A stretch of 64,000 nucleotides of DNA from the NCBI RefSeq assembly GCF_041296385.1, contig NC_091014.1:18203578-18267577 (forward strand). The letters run 5' to 3'. The stretch comes from Aphelocoma coerulescens (taxonomy: Eukaryota > Chordata > Aves > Passeriformes > Corvidae). Of the stretch, positions 36,462 to 50,339 are shown piece after piece. The translations under genes and the position numbers were made by a program. The stretch's first letter is position 1. Each line of letters starts with the position of its first letter. A model generated the notes under the pieces. It was not told the DNA's origin. It saw only the letters and a list, made by a program, of their open reading frames with translations, and ran no database searches.

Positions 36462-39400
36462 TGGCTCAAATGGCCTATAGATTGACCCTGTTTTTAATAT
36501 TTGTGAATAGCTTAGAAATTTTTTAGTCATCAGTTGTAATATTGAGGAAAGCTAAAATTGTACATTTCCCTTTACTCTTTAGAGAGAGGCTTTAGCTCTT
36601 GTTATTTTTAATCACACCTCTACTTTGGTTGCAGTTTAAAATCTGTCATCCAGAAATCCCTGAAGCTTACAGTGTTTCTTAGTCTGCTGAAAATACTTTT
36701 GCCTTTGGCTGCCCTTAGGGTTGAGGCTAGAAGAGCACAGGGAAGTATGCCAAGATCTTGGACGGATGCACAAAGAACTCTACCAGGTCTGTGGTACTTT
36801 AAAACATTTTCCTTGAAGAAGGGCAAATAATCATCAGAGTGTTTGAATATTGGGAAAAAAAAAACCAAAACAACAGCACAACAAATTCAGTGAGAAAAAA
36901 TAATAAAATAGAAAGTACTTGTATTGCTTTTAAGCTCTTGTATTCTACATCTGAGTGAAAATGTTAAACCCTTTTATTAAACACATAACGCCTCTGACAA
37001 TATAATCTATGAATGAACTGTTAAAAATTACTTTGCTCAAAAGAAAAAACAATCCTCCTTCTGGTTTTATTATCTTCTAGATATTATAATAAATTTGTTT
37101 TCATTACTAACATCAATAATTTTTACATTTCCTTATGGAGCAATCTGGTTACTTTATTTTCCTCTCCTCATCTTTAATCTAGGTTGCAACTGAAAAGGTC
37201 AGAATCCAAAAGGTAAATGAAACAACATTATTTTCCTCAGCTCTATAGCATGCGAGTTGATCTACATACAGTGTGCACTGTCATTGTTAGTGATCATTAC
37301 TGTATATATTCAGCAATCTGAATTGTGTTAGAGCAGCACCTTAGATTGTGTTCAGTGTGTGGTACCTACAATTCTGCTTCCTGTCTGACACAGTTCAGAT
37401 GAGGATGTGAAACTCTAATAAGGGATAAAAAAAATCAAGGCCAGGATCAAAAGAAGTTCGCAAAAGGCTGGTACTAAAATAGTACCCATCTACAAAGACA
37501 AAAAAAAATAAACCCAACATCAAATTATATTAAAGCACTTTCCGAAGCATTTATTTTTGAAAAAAATAACTACTGAAGTAAACATTTTTGTGAAAATACA
37601 GATAGGGAATATTTTTATTAAGAAATAATATTTTATTATTTTAAAGGAAGCCTTAGAATGCTGAAGATCGAAAAATAAACATATACAGCCTGACTATCCT
37701 TAAGAGAGTTTGGTTTTCCAGGTGCTTTGACCTTCCTTAGGGCACTCTATCACTCTGCAGTCTGAGAACTAAATTAAGCTTGGATGTTTGGAGTTACTGA
37801 GGCTCCCTGCATCCCCTTGAGTGAATCTGGTCATTGTTCTTTAAATCAATTAATTAAAAAATATTAGTTGCATCCCTAAACATCCGTGATTATTGCACCT
37901 CTCAGCAAGACCAAGTGTTCTGATTCCTTAAGATGCTGGATTTTACTGGAATCATCACAGTCACTGTAAAGGTGACGGTTTCCACATGAACAGGAAAAAA
38001 CTAGGCTTGGCACAAGCACCAGTAAAAAAATAAAGCAGCAGGCCAGAGCAGGAGAAAAACCAAAATAGAAAACCAAGCTGAGAACATAAACATGACCTAG
38101 TGTGACATTCTAAAAATGACAGACACTCAGGACTGTTAACTATTTACCAGTCCTGCAATTTGCTAAATTTGACGACTTTGAAGAGGAATAGTACAAAGCA
38201 CAGGGATTTAGAGCACTGTAAGCAGTGTATAGGTTCTATGCTACTACTCTGCAGAGAAATTAATTTTTTCTATTCAGGAAAAAAAGGGATGAGATGAGCA
38301 TGTCAAACTAACAGGGAATTTCTGCTTTATATTTGCTTCAGATTAAACAGTAATGGATATTTGAGCTTCTGGACATGTATGTTATACAAGATATGTGGAT
38401 TTTTGTGTCTTTGTTATGCCTCATCTGGGTTTGTGGACAAGTAAAAGCAAACACCATAGGGATGCATATTGAAATATACTGCTGGAACATATAAGCAATA
38501 AGATAAATTAGTGTATTTCTGATATTGCATAGGAAACTTACTTTGTAAAGTTCAAGAATGAACAGAAAATATATCTTTTCTTGTAGGAAATGAGAATTTT
38601 AGAAAAAAATTTCCTCACTTTGTGTTTATCATATAATGGCAATGTTTATTTTAATGTAGGTAGAGTGTGATGTATATGTATTTAAATCTCATGGTTTGTT
38701 GAGCCACATGAAATAAACTCAGTGAATCACTGTATTTGCAGCCTTGAGAAGAATTAATTATAATCCCATATCCACAACAGGCTTTAAACACTTTAATTTG
38801 AATAGAAAATGCAAAAGCATTTTCCAGATCTCGACTGTTTCTGAAATATAAATAATTGCATTTTCAGTGGGAAGAAGCTGGTGTTTTGTTTATCTATCAT
38901 ATGGTAGTGACTTCCTCCATCCCTAGTGATCACACAAGTGAACATTATGATCTTTCTTTTTCAGTCTTTCTTCTCAGTCTGTCCTCTCAAGGTAACAGAG
39001 ATACCACCCCTGTTAATTACTTGGTAACTTAAAAAGTAGTAGAACATACTCCTTTGAGTCACGAGTCAGCTGTGATAAAGTAAAAAATGCCGGCAGCTTC
39101 TATGCCATGTGCCTGTTTTGTAGTCTGTTTTCCAGATGAAAATATCTAGAAATATCTACATAAACCAAAATGCCCATGATTCAGTGATATACATACAGTT
39201 TTTACAGTTTATCAAGAGAAGTATTTAAATGGAAGTGTGCTTAAAATTTTTCTGGATACAAGTAGGTCATAGTTTCTCCCTGTTTCCCTTGACCAAATTT
39301 AGATAAATAATGAGGACTCTATCTTTTTCATGTTGTTTTCAGCACATGAAGCCATTGAAGACATTTTCAGCCAAGAGGAATATAAAAATAAGGGTGTAGA

Positions 39401-40004
39401 AGTGTACAAAGACAGTCATGAAAATATCATATCAGAAAGAGCTAGCTATTTTAGGATATCATAGATGTTCTTCAATTTAAAAATGCATTACTGTGTCACC
39501 ACATTTCTTCATATAATGTGTTCATACAATTTTCTCTTATTGTAAATGCACCATCACAAAAGATTCCTGATTGGATTTTTCATATATCTCTATGGAGCTT
39601 GGCAATAATGATAATTCTATGATGAACAGAAATTTGCAAATTCATTTTTTTCTTTATTTACTCTTCTGATTGTTATCCTTATACAAATATAAAAGAACAC
39701 TGAGTCAGCAGTAGTTAAATTTTCTTCAGTACATTGGATAGTTAAGCATATTATGCAGTTGGATTAGAAATGCTGGTAATTAGAGTTATCGAATCTGGCT
39801 GGAAACAATTACATTAATTTCCGTTGATTTTATCATAGTGCTCAAAAACGTTATCAAACATAAAGATGAATGCATGAAATCCCACTAATATGAGGTTTTA
39901 TTAAGGCTGTAAAACAAAGCTAGTCAATGAAGGAGGGAACGTAAAATAACCTGTATTTTTATTGGTGTCTCTTTGTTTTTCTCTAAGCTCATGAAGAGAG
40001 GAGG
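36462..40004. other. unique AT-rich non-coding DNA
   Basis: No gene or transposon recognised over 3.5 kb. Frames at 36620-36868 (-) and 37876-38076 (-) show no domain. A stretch near 39755-39850 has TAATTAG and TTACATTAATTTCC words like those of conserved enhancers. Confidence 0.5.
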
Positions 40005-40080
40005 TAGGCCTGGATTCAACCTTGGTGTAACTCCACTGAAGTTAGCTGAGATACACCAAACGTGGTTTTGCCCCAGAGGA
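40005..40080. repeat. ancient sauropsid palindromic repeat fragment
   Basis: Contains GGCCTGGATTCAACCTTGG, then GTGTAACTCCACTGAAGTTA, followed by ATACACC...GTGGTTTTGCCCCAG. This resembles the old GGCCCAGATTCTGATCTCAGTTACAC / GTAACTCCACTGAAGTCAAT repeat abundant in turtles, crocodiles and birds, from memory. About 75 bp of the unit survive. Confidence 0.45.
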
Positions 40081-43000
40081 TTTTAGATTCATTTATTTTA
40101 AATGAAGTCTATACATATTTTAAAATGAGCATTGCCCTTCAGAATGCCAAAGTAGTGAGTGTAAAAAGAAAGACATCCTGAAAGATAAAAGAAAATGTGT
40201 GTGATATGAAGTATTTTAGGACAGAAAGTCAAACAACTTAACCATATTTCCAGCCTCATTCATCTGACTTACTTTGCTTATGCAATGCCTGTGAATTAAA
40301 CTCTGGTAAAGATAGGAGAGGGCAAATCATAGACCCCTTGTGCTTCTGGTTGTCTTGGAACCTTCCTAAAAGGGACTGCATCTTTCACTTGTTGGGCATG
40401 CTGTCATACTCAGAAAAATAGAAAGAAAGAGATTATGTCTTTAGATATGGTGCCACTCCCCAGGACAAAAGGGTGAGTAGAGTCTCTAGATCACTTTTTT
40501 TAATGTGTTTACAGCCATATAACTCCTGTCTGAAGAGAGCTATAGGCTGCATAGAAATGTGCATGTTCAATCTTTCCTCCAAATCTTCCTTCCCAGTGTG
40601 TAGAAATATGGGAGAAAATGCAGAGGTCATGGAATGCTACCTTACACTGCTGTCAGAGATGGAAGTTAATTTTTAAAAGGATGTAAGTATCAGTTGTTGT
40701 CTTCATATTCCTACATGAATTGCAGATCTAGCAATGAACTTTAAAGTGTTCAGAGTCCCCTCTTCCAATCACCCTGTTGTTTTCTAGACAGGTGTATGCT
40801 CTAGAGTCCCCCTCTTGGCTTCCAGCTGCTGCTTCAAAAGACTGCTGGTTTCTTGAAAGTCCTGAATTGTGTCTGTCAGCTTCATGATAAGCTGTGAGAC
40901 ATCATAGGACAAAAAAAAATGTCTGTAGCTGGCTGTGTATGAGCTACTGTACCTCCTTCTATGAAACACAAGGAGGGCATCACTACCATTTGCTATAGGC
41001 TGAGTGAGATGGAGAGGAAGGCATAAAATATATTTCTTTTTTGCCATTAGTTGAAAGGATTGAATCTACTTGCGTGTGAGGCTACAGTAGAAACCATATC
41101 TCCATATCAACCAGAGTTACAGGACTCTTTCCCTGAGGCAAACAGTGAATATGAATTCTTGCTACTTGTGAGAGGTTAATAAGGGAATACAATTCCTTTG
41201 AAAAGTGAGGAGCTTTTTGTCAGTTTTTGTTTATGTGTTTGCGTGCTTATGCAAGTCTATTCTCCTGTGTCACGTTCAGCAGGATTAACCTTTCCTATAG
41301 TAAAGGCAGTGCTTTAGGAATCATGGTAGGCAAATTAACAAATAAATACATTCTATCTAAACAGGGAAGAAGAAGATGCCTGTTGGGCTGTAGCCAGCCT
41401 CCCCTACCAGTGAGCACATATACTACTCTCAGCATGAAATTACAGCCAGCTAGGATGTGTGAACATGCTGCTTCTGTTTTACACAAGAAACTCTGTGATG
41501 TTCTTCAATATGCTTTGCCTGGAAGAACCACTATGAAGTAGTCAAATCACACTAATGACATAATCAGGTTGAATTTGGTTGTATATTTGAAGAACTACAG
41601 TTTACAAATGCTACATATTTTGTTGGCTATGTCTCTACTTACATTAATTAATTCATTGTCAATAATTATAGCAACTACAAGTAACCTACAAGTCAGTACT
41701 GAGACATCAGACCCTGGATATACCAATGTAAGGAATTCAATATTAATTCACTACAGATTAATTTTTTATGTTACCTCTGCTACAGGCTGGAAAGTGGGAA
41801 CCAAAAGAGCCAATGTCCCAGAGGAGAGGAATTTGAGAGTTTGATAGGAGAGCACATTGAATAGAAAGAAAGTTATAATTAACATATGTGTCATAAATAT
41901 GCCTATAAAAATTCCCTTTGCATAGGTACTAAGCTGACATGTTGAGTTAGGTATTCAGGTAAGATTTGGTTTCAGACCAGAAAATCTCTCATACAGGTAT
42001 TTGGGTTAGTCTGTTGCAAAGGTTCAACTATATCTCTCCTGTAGAACTGGCAGGATTTTGATCCATAGGTATTATACAGAATGAAAGATGTAATTTTTTT
42101 CCTTAAATTCCTATCGGTTTCTTCTGAGTTCTATAATGAGTTTCGAGAAAGATCACAGTAACACAGGGATTGTTACACAGTTATTTTGGGATGAGATTTT
42201 GCAGATTATGTTTATGCTGGCGTGTTTCTAGAGCAGCAGGTACACACACAAGTGACTGGGAGACTACCAGCTGTGCTGAATGCATGCAGAAAAATACTTC
42301 CTCCCCCTATTCTCAATTTGTTATTAGGAAGATTGATACTGGTTTCTCATGTTAAGTATTACAGATACATTAAGAGCCAGAAACTCTTAGTGAATTACTT
42401 CCTTTTAACACAAATAGATGTGTAAACTAATTTCATCTGACCTGCAGCCAGAGAATGTTTATATTATGAGTCTCTCTCTCTTTCCTATAACTTTTCTCTT
42501 CAACTGTAATTTTCATTTTGATTTCAGGAGTGGTAAAGACACAGTAATCTGTAATCTGCTACATAAATCTAAACTGCATTATTCTTAGATTGAGGAACAT
42601 TATACTGTTTATCATTTATTAAAAATAACAGTGTTATTACAGAACTAAAGCAGATGTTAACACCAGTATAACATAGTTAATTGGCTCATCTATTTTGATA
42701 TCTAGATCTAGACCTCAACAGAAATAATAATTTGGAGATGAAGAGCTCAGATCTGAAACCATATTTAGATAGATGATCAGGTATCAGCTCTTGCTGGGAG
42801 TTAGAATTTTATTGGGGGAGGGGATTTCTTTGTATTTTTCTGTTAAGTATGGCTGTAAATTGCTGATTTTAATTTTCTAGGGAAAAAGCACAAAAAGAGG
42901 TTGTCCTTTAAATTTTATTAAATGAAAAATGCCTACAGTTAGTTCTCTCACTCTTCCACTAAGGGCAGTACTCAGTCCTGTAGAGGTTCTTTATAAGCAG

Positions 43001-43521
43001 CACACTCAATTACTGCTCTGTGTTGCATTCTGACCTTTTTATTGGTGCCCTGTATGTCCTTTTCACTACATCTGGGATATGCTAATCACACACCTGTCAC
43101 AGACTGAAATTTATTGATCACATTATCCCTGAAATGTTTTTGGATTTGTCTTTTCTTCACTGGCTCAGCTCCCTGTTCCTTCTGCTGATTAAAAAATGTG
43201 ATTCCACACCAAACAGTGCGTGTCTTTAGTTGGCATTAGCTTATGAATTCATGCCCTGAGTCAAACAGTTGTTGGAAGAAGTCCTGCATCTCTTCTATGA
43301 CTCCCTTTGTGCAACATACTCTGTATATGCTTCATTGAAATCTCTGAAGATCACGAAAATTTCAGAACTCCCACCTTCTGTTTTGATGAGTGAGAGGAAC
43401 TGACAAGTGCTGGAAGGATTAAGAAATTTGTTTTCTGATGGTCTAGATCCACCTAGTGAGCATCACTTATCCTGATTTCTAACCAGCTTCTAATTTAAGA
43501 TTTTTTGTTTGTTTTGTTTTC
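40081..43521. other. unique AT-rich non-coding DNA
   Basis: No gene or transposon recognised over 3.4 kb. Open frames at 40433-40676, 40784-41047, 41227-41541 and 41569-41844 are on mixed strands and show no domain. Confidence 0.55.
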
Positions 43522-43543
43522 TTTTTTTTTTTTTTTTTTTTTT
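43522..43543. repeat. poly-T tract (22 T)
   Basis: Longest homopolymer in the window, preceded by a TTTG/TTTC-rich lead-in. No retroposed gene body is recognised beside it. Confidence 0.95.
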
Positions 43544-44254
43544 AATGGAGGAATCTGTGAAAAGAAAGGAGAATGATACTGCTCTGCTTGGAAAAATTGT
43601 TCTGGGAAACTCCTATGAGTGACAAGATGAGGGATTCAGAAAGGTGAAATGTGACTTAGAAACATCTTAACTCCTTTTTCCACTCCTGAGGTCTTTCAAC
43701 CGGTCACAGACATTCTGGTCCTAATGTGAGAGAATGTTCTATTGGCTTGTTCATAGGCATTTGCATTATGTCCCTGCATTTGCAGCTTCTTGGAAATGCT
43801 CGTTGTATGCTCTACAAGAGACACCAAACCATGCACATTTTTTATAGTTAATGCAATTTTGCAAATAAGTTTTGTCATAGATTGTAGCTTGGGAAAAACT
43901 GCCAGCTTTCTAACAAAATACTCCATTATTTCATAAAATGAACATTTATACACAAATCTGAGCCATCTTCAAAAACAATACACAAGTGGTCTTTGCTCTA
44001 AGTGTTAAAGTTACACAAAAATTAATTATCCAGTGGATTTCCATGACTTTAAAAGAAAATTTGACAGATATTGACTTAACTGAGTACAAGAAGAAAGACA
44101 CAATCCTAACTCAGCACTGAAAATAGTAATGAACCTATTTTTGTACTGAACCTATTTAAATATGTAGAAATATTTTTGCCTATATATTATGTTCCTTTCA
44201 TTTCCATACTGTGAAAGAAGTCAAATTTGAAAAGAAAATGAACAGTTTGCCCAG
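43544..44254. other. unique AT-rich non-coding DNA
   Basis: Nothing recognised; the minus frame 43696-43953 has no domain. Confidence 0.55.
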
Positions 44255-45054
44255 AGCCCCATCAGCCAGCACATGGCCTCTGTCTTGTGGTGTCGGTCCA
44301 TCCACCAGCAATGAGCTTCCCACTCATGCTGGTGCCCCGAGTACTTGTCCTTTAGGAGCTGCACCATTCCCACTCCATAGCTGGAGGTTAAAGATGCCCA
44401 CTCATCCCAGTTGCTGAGACCACCCTCGCTCCCATAGCTGACACCACAGGCTAGGGGCACCCATACCCCTGGTCTGAGTCCAGTAGCTGGCACCAAATTC
44501 CACTCACACACACACTGGTCTCACCTGTAGCTGGCATTCAGCCATTGTATTGCACAAGTACACACAAGATAGAGAGTGAGATTGCACAGAGAGATAGTTA
44601 AGAAAAGGTTTAAGAATGAGATATGAGAAGATAGGATGGAGTGGGGTGATCGGACACAGGGCTCAGTCAGACAAGTGTGCTGAGTGACCCCATTTTTCAT
44701 GTAGCTGCTCCCTTTTCTACCATTTTTTGTTTACCCCTCACTTTGTTGCTCCCTGTTTGCCCTTACCCTGCACATTGCTTCACCAGCTGGCATAGTTCCA
44801 TTGACCTCTTGCCATGTACTGGACCCTCAAGATCCTATCCTTATCAGTTTCAGTGTCCTGGTTTGCCTGCAGCTTCCTGAAAGCACATCATTTAGTGCTA
44901 ATGACCAGGTTTGTTTCCTGTTCCTTTTGTAAACATTAATTGCTCAGGTTTTATGTCTGTGTGTTGTCTTCCTCCCTTTCCTTATCCTTCCAGCTGAATA
45001 AAGGAACCTTCTCACCCTCCTTATGTCCTTAGCGATTTGGGTGACAAACCACAA
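44255..45054 (+). mobile_element. composite ERV/LTR-like block
   Basis: A GC-raised block of about 800 bp. Its right part has an AATAAA at 44998-45003 followed by a C-rich stretch and ends ACAAACCACA (about 45054), as an LTR would on the plus strand. TGTCCTGGTTTGCC at about 44853 is a plausible LTR start. The left part (44255-44850) is low in stops on both strands and includes GATAGAGAGTGAGATTGCAC and CTCACTTTGTTGCTCCCTG, which resemble passerine LTR/ERV sequence from memory. I cannot tell whether this is one LTR or two elements side by side, and no target-site duplication was found. Frames at 44211-44417, 44221-44511 and 44677-44880 are not supported as genes. Confidence 0.5.
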
Positions 45055-48000
45055 TTTTTTATGTCACAGCCCCATTATCTGTGTGGTCAGGTTTGTCTCT
45101 GTGTGTTCTTGTTTATGGCTCCTTTGACCAGATATTCCTTAATGGCACAGACAAGCCCCTTCCATATACCCTTACATATTATTTTCAACCACACTAAAGC
45201 CACTTCAGAGGAGAATATACGTGTAAATCATACAAGAGGAAAGAACAGAAGAAACACATGGAGGGAATGTGATTTAAGACATCCTGTTAAGAAAACAATT
45301 TGAATTAGTATTACCTTATATAAAGCAGGGTCATCCTACAGTTAATGATGCATAAGGAAGAGTATCATAAACAGAGGAGGAAGAAGTTCTAGAAAGATTT
45401 TCAAACAATTCCTTTGTTAAATCTCTCAAATGAACTGATTCTTTCTCATATGTGCAAATACTTGAAGAACACTAGAAGTCTTACCTGCATTTACAGATTA
45501 AAATCAAAGAGGAAAAAAACTTGCATGAATACACTTTATGCTGTTGGTGAAATCCACAGATTATATTTAAACATACAATTTTAAATATGAATGCTTAGCT
45601 AATATTTCTCTTTTTCAATAGTCTCTTATGACAAAATAATTATGTCAGAAACAGGTTCTGATATTTCCTATAGGCATATTTCTCTGAAACTCAGATTTAG
45701 GAGAAAAAAAAACACCTTTACAAAGCATAAATTTAATGAAAACTATGAAGTAAACCTGTGAGCTTCTGCTCATCCAAGGATCTACTCTAAATATTCTCAT
45801 ATAGGGAATAAAAATGTATTTATACTTCAAATGTTGACAAAGCAGAGTAACAGTCATTTCTTTTTGTTTTCTGACCTCTCATATATTCTTTCATTTGTTC
45901 CTTAAAGAATACCTTTACTGAGTCTTTTTACCTCATTTCATTCTCCTTTCTGCTCTTACTCTTGGATTTTACTGTTATATTGGTTGTTATTTTCTTTCCC
46001 ACAGCTATAACTTCAGAAGAAGAATCTTCTGGGGAAATGATTTTCCTCTTGCTGCACTCCCAAGGGTCTAGTTAGGCCCCTTATAGTGATGTCCCTGGTG
46101 ACTATTTTGTTTAAACTTGGAGAATATCTGTTTTACTTTTGTATTTTAGTAGTGAAAAAAATAGTATAAGTCACAGCAACAACAATAACAACATTGAAAA
46201 CCTGTAGAGAAAAAGGATGGAATACACCACAGACAGGTCAATAAGCAAAATCCAAGACAACTTTTGGCCCCAAAATATTGAATAGTACAATATCCAGATG
46301 CAAATTTGTAGGTGGAAAGAAGTTAAGATGAAACAATCTCCTTATTAGCTTGCACCGTGATCCTGCAATGGGGTTAGAGATGGAAATTTTCCCACAAAAA
46401 GTGGGTTGCCACTTTTTTGGAAATCGTATATTAGATCCTTCTTTTTATTTGACTAGAAGTCAAATATGTGAGTGGGAAATCCTGTGTGCTATACAGAGAA
46501 ATTAGATACTTCAAAATACTCATGTGTTGATTAGGGATTTAGGAAATGAGGAGGACCAGAGAGCTAATACCTGAAATCCCATTGCTTTTCAGTCTCAGGA
46601 CTGACATATCTGCAGGTAGATATGCTCAACAAATTTAAAAGGAATGACTGTAGACAATTAAAGCATCTATAGCAAATTACTGCCCATGGGCCACTATTTC
46701 CTGCCAACTTTTTATAGACAGTTTTATGAATCATGCAAGAAATTGGTGATAAAGATAAAATATCCATTTCAGTCCAGCTGTTTCAGATCCATATCTCACC
46801 GTGACCACTGGTTATAGGCTAATTATATGACAAAGCTGCATCACTGTGCAAATCAAAGTGTATGATTCATGAAACCAGGGCAAAAAAGAACAAAGTGGAA
46901 GTGTAGCTGAAGTTCAATTGTTACAAATGATAACTTAGGAAGAAGGCTGAGCAGCTTCTAATTGTACCATTTTCCAAGCCAGTTTCTTGCTGGAGCCAGA
47001 CAGCCAGGTATTGCACCATTTCATTCCCCACTGTATCAAAGCTGTGAAAAGCTGGGCTCCCATTGCTGCCAGCTCCAAAAGGAGAAGCTGGGACCACAGC
47101 TTCTGCAGAGGGAAAGACCCTCCTATCTGAAGCTGTCAGTTTTCTCTTTCTTCATCCTGCTCCCCCCAGCTGTGATGTAGAAGCTACGAACTTTGCGTAT
47201 CCACTACATCCTTTCTATGGCATAACTGGCCCAGCCCCTGGTCTTCATTTGTGCAGTAGAAAAGTAACACTTCATTCAAAAACTCATGAGACAGCTTAAG
47301 AAGTCGTCCAGCATTTCAGTCCCTACGCAGTGGGATGTTAATGCCTTTTATACTGGCAACAGTTTAAAATTTCTGAGTTCTTACAACCTGGTACTCTCAA
47401 AAAACAATTTGAAATCATTCAGGCAGCATTTCAAACTGAAATGTAAAGGCAGCTATCAAAATTTTAATAATGCCAAAAAAGGAAAACCTTTTGGGGTTAT
47501 AATTTTCATTTTTATTGAGAGCAGAAGAGAATTAGCATCAGCTTGCCATTGGCTATTTATGTACAAAACTCTGCTTCTGTCAGTTTAAGATGAATTATTT
47601 TAAAGGACTGTGCAATCAGAAAAGTATTTTCATTTGTATATTATTTAGAATAGTTATTCACTTTTTGTAGCTCTTGTTTTTTTAAAAAAATAGCCAATAG
47701 GAACTAGTGAATATTTTCTCTGTTACTGAGAAAAAGATATTTTCATTGTTTTAAATAAATAAAAGTGTGCAAACCAAAGCAAAGATAGTCTTTATTGTTG
47801 ATTCCTGGTGTGGAAGTTTCTTTAGGCCCTGTAAGATTGCATTAGTCACAGTAACAGCATGTCAAATCTGAAATTGTAAGGAAACAAAGTAGAAAACTCA
47901 CCAGCAGTGACACATTGCAGTATAGCCCAGCATGAAGAAATACATCAGCATGTGTAATGGATAGAACCAATTTATCTCTTTATTCTATAATCCTTTAAAG

Positions 48001-50167
48001 GAGCAATTTATTTAAGCGATGTATTGGGAATGTTTTAAATCATTTTTTAAAGGATCTGCACAACAGTTTCCTGTATTGTATAGCAAGCTGCTACTACTCA
48101 GAAGTTTTGGGGCCAATTCCTCGTTCACATGATAGAAGTGTTACCAGTATCATAAAATAGATGCAAACATATGTTATGAAGTTAATGCTAAGATAGAAAC
48201 AGATTGGGCTGGCACCATCCTGGAGACTGCATTAATGAATCATTTGCATAAAGTCACTTCAGTGGAAAACTTTATATTCAGTTTACTAATTTTCTCAGCC
48301 TGAAGACAGGTAGTTTACAACAGTAGTGAAAAGCAAATACCTCAAGAACTGGTGCTTAAAGACATGTACTAAAACATAGGTATTTCCTCTATTGTGACTC
48401 AGGGTTTTTTCCTATATCTTCTCCGTACTCTCTCCCATTACCTTTCTAATGTCTAATTTCCTTTCTTTTCAATACAGTAAGAGAGAGTCCTGCCCTTTCA
48501 AAAGATATTCTTATATCTCAGTTTTCCTCCCAGTTTTAAGGACTTTCTAACTGACAGAGTTTTTGCAAAGAAGTCTGTGTGTGTACAGTTTCTACCAGAA
48601 TTTTCAGACTCGACAATTTGAAGCCAAATAGGTAAAATTATATATTTTTTTTGTAATGAGTATTTCTTTGTCATTTGAGTTTCCTTTTACCTAGATGCTT
48701 GCATATTTATAGACAAAGATGTTCAAAATTATTTTGGAACACATGTACTGCTTTAAACAAATGCTTTTCTGCTACCATCTGATACCATTTTTCTGGCAAA
48801 AAAAGGTTGTTCTTACAAAACATTCTATAGTTCTTATTCAGATAACTGGCCATCTATTCTAAAAAAATTGCTTTCAAAACAATAAGCATATAAAATTAGA
48901 ATGGTCAGGAATTTCCTTATTTCAAAATTTGTCATGAAGATATGCAGTTTGTTGTATAATACAGAGCTATGATAATGTATAAGCTTGTAACTAACAAATG
49001 CTTTCTGCTGACTAAAGCCACGTGGAAAGCATGGAAGTAAATAACTGATTATAATTATCTGCTGATTTTACTCTGCTGTCTATTGTCTGCTAATTATGGA
49101 TCTGGCTTCTCTCCTTTTTATGTTTTTAAAGAAAATTGTAAATCATTGTCAGCAAGCCTTTGGCTTATTTAAGCAAAATTCCTTTCATAATATTTTCAAA
49201 CTTTAGGATGTGTCTATATTTGAAAAAGCTGCAGCCAGGGATATTACCAAAGAAAAAGAATCTCCAGTGAAATACCTTGGGGAAGATTAATATTTTCTTA
49301 CTGACGATTAAAATTGAGTGACAAAAGAAAATTCCTCTTCAGATATGTAAAGCAAAATCCATCAGAGATCAATACCTGAAGCAAAATGGGAGGGTTTGCC
49401 AGGAAGATGTGGCTTGACATGAAAAGGTATTGCAAAATATGCACAACATAGAAGAAAAATGTAACATGACAGAGGACTGAGAAAAGGATGAGGCTCATCA
49501 GTCAAAGACTTCCAAGAAATTAGAGATGAAATGTAAAGATAATTAATCAGATTTTTAACCCAGAAAATTCCAAGGAAGACAAATATTTTCTGTACAGTTT
49601 CACTTTGAAGAATTTTTAGATAGACTTTTGATTTAATTAACATACATTTAAATCTCTATGATGAAACAGTTCCCATGTGTTCGCTTTAGTACCTTTTTCC
49701 AGGCCAGATTAAAAAAATAAAAAAAAAAGAGAGAGAGAAAATTGGAACACTATTATGAGAAAAGGACACCAACTCTTTTTAAAGTGAAACCTTACAGCAG
49801 CTTGTAGCTGCTTATAGCTTTCAACTTTGAAATGGAATATTCACTTTAGGCTGCTGTAGCTGTAGCTAATCTGCCTACCAGTGGAACTCTTCCAGTGGAC
49901 AGGATGCAGAATAATTCAAATTTCCAAAGTGGAATGAGAAACCTAGCAAATACTCTAGTTAGTTATTACCTATAATCCTAAAGTGACTTTGACAAGTCTG
50001 ATCACTCTCTTTAAAAAAAAAATTTCTGTATTTATCCAGTGTCTTGTCCCTTCTGTATGTTTACCTCTTGAGAAATATTATCTGCATTCTGAGATAGCAT
50101 TCAAGTTGAAACCTTTTGGTCCTGCTGTAAGTATTAATGCAAAATAAACAACTGTTAAAAAGTAAAC
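45055..50167. other. unique AT-rich non-coding DNA
   Basis: No gene or transposon recognised over 5.1 kb. A slightly GC-raised stretch at 46960-47300 carries overlapping plus-strand frames (46962-47180, 47063-47299) with no domain. An A-rich then GA tract lies at 49711-49738. Confidence 0.5.
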
Positions 50168-50339
50168 AGTTATATTAAAAATATATAGTTTAATTATTAT
50201 ATTATATATTAATGTAATTAATATAATTAATATATAATATAGTTATTAATTTTTATTAGTTATTAGTTATTATTATGTTTATTATTTATTATATATTATA
50301 TATTTATATATGTTAAAAATGAATAATGTGAAATATAAA
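50168..50339. repeat. C-free AT-rich low-complexity tract
   Basis: For 172 bases the plus strand contains no C at all and very few G. It is made of TATA, TTAT, ATTA and TTAGTTAT-like words, including near-repeats of TATTAGT. Likely an expanded AT microsatellite family. Confidence 0.85.

Noticed and set aside
35981..36469. 162-codon minus-strand open frame as a gene
   Set aside because: It lies in a GC-rich LTR, overlaps frames in two other registers, and shows no domain or retroviral protein motif.
41227..41844. Two neighbouring plus-strand frames (104 and 91 codons) as one two-exon gene
   Set aside because: No donor/acceptor pair keeps them in frame and neither has a domain.
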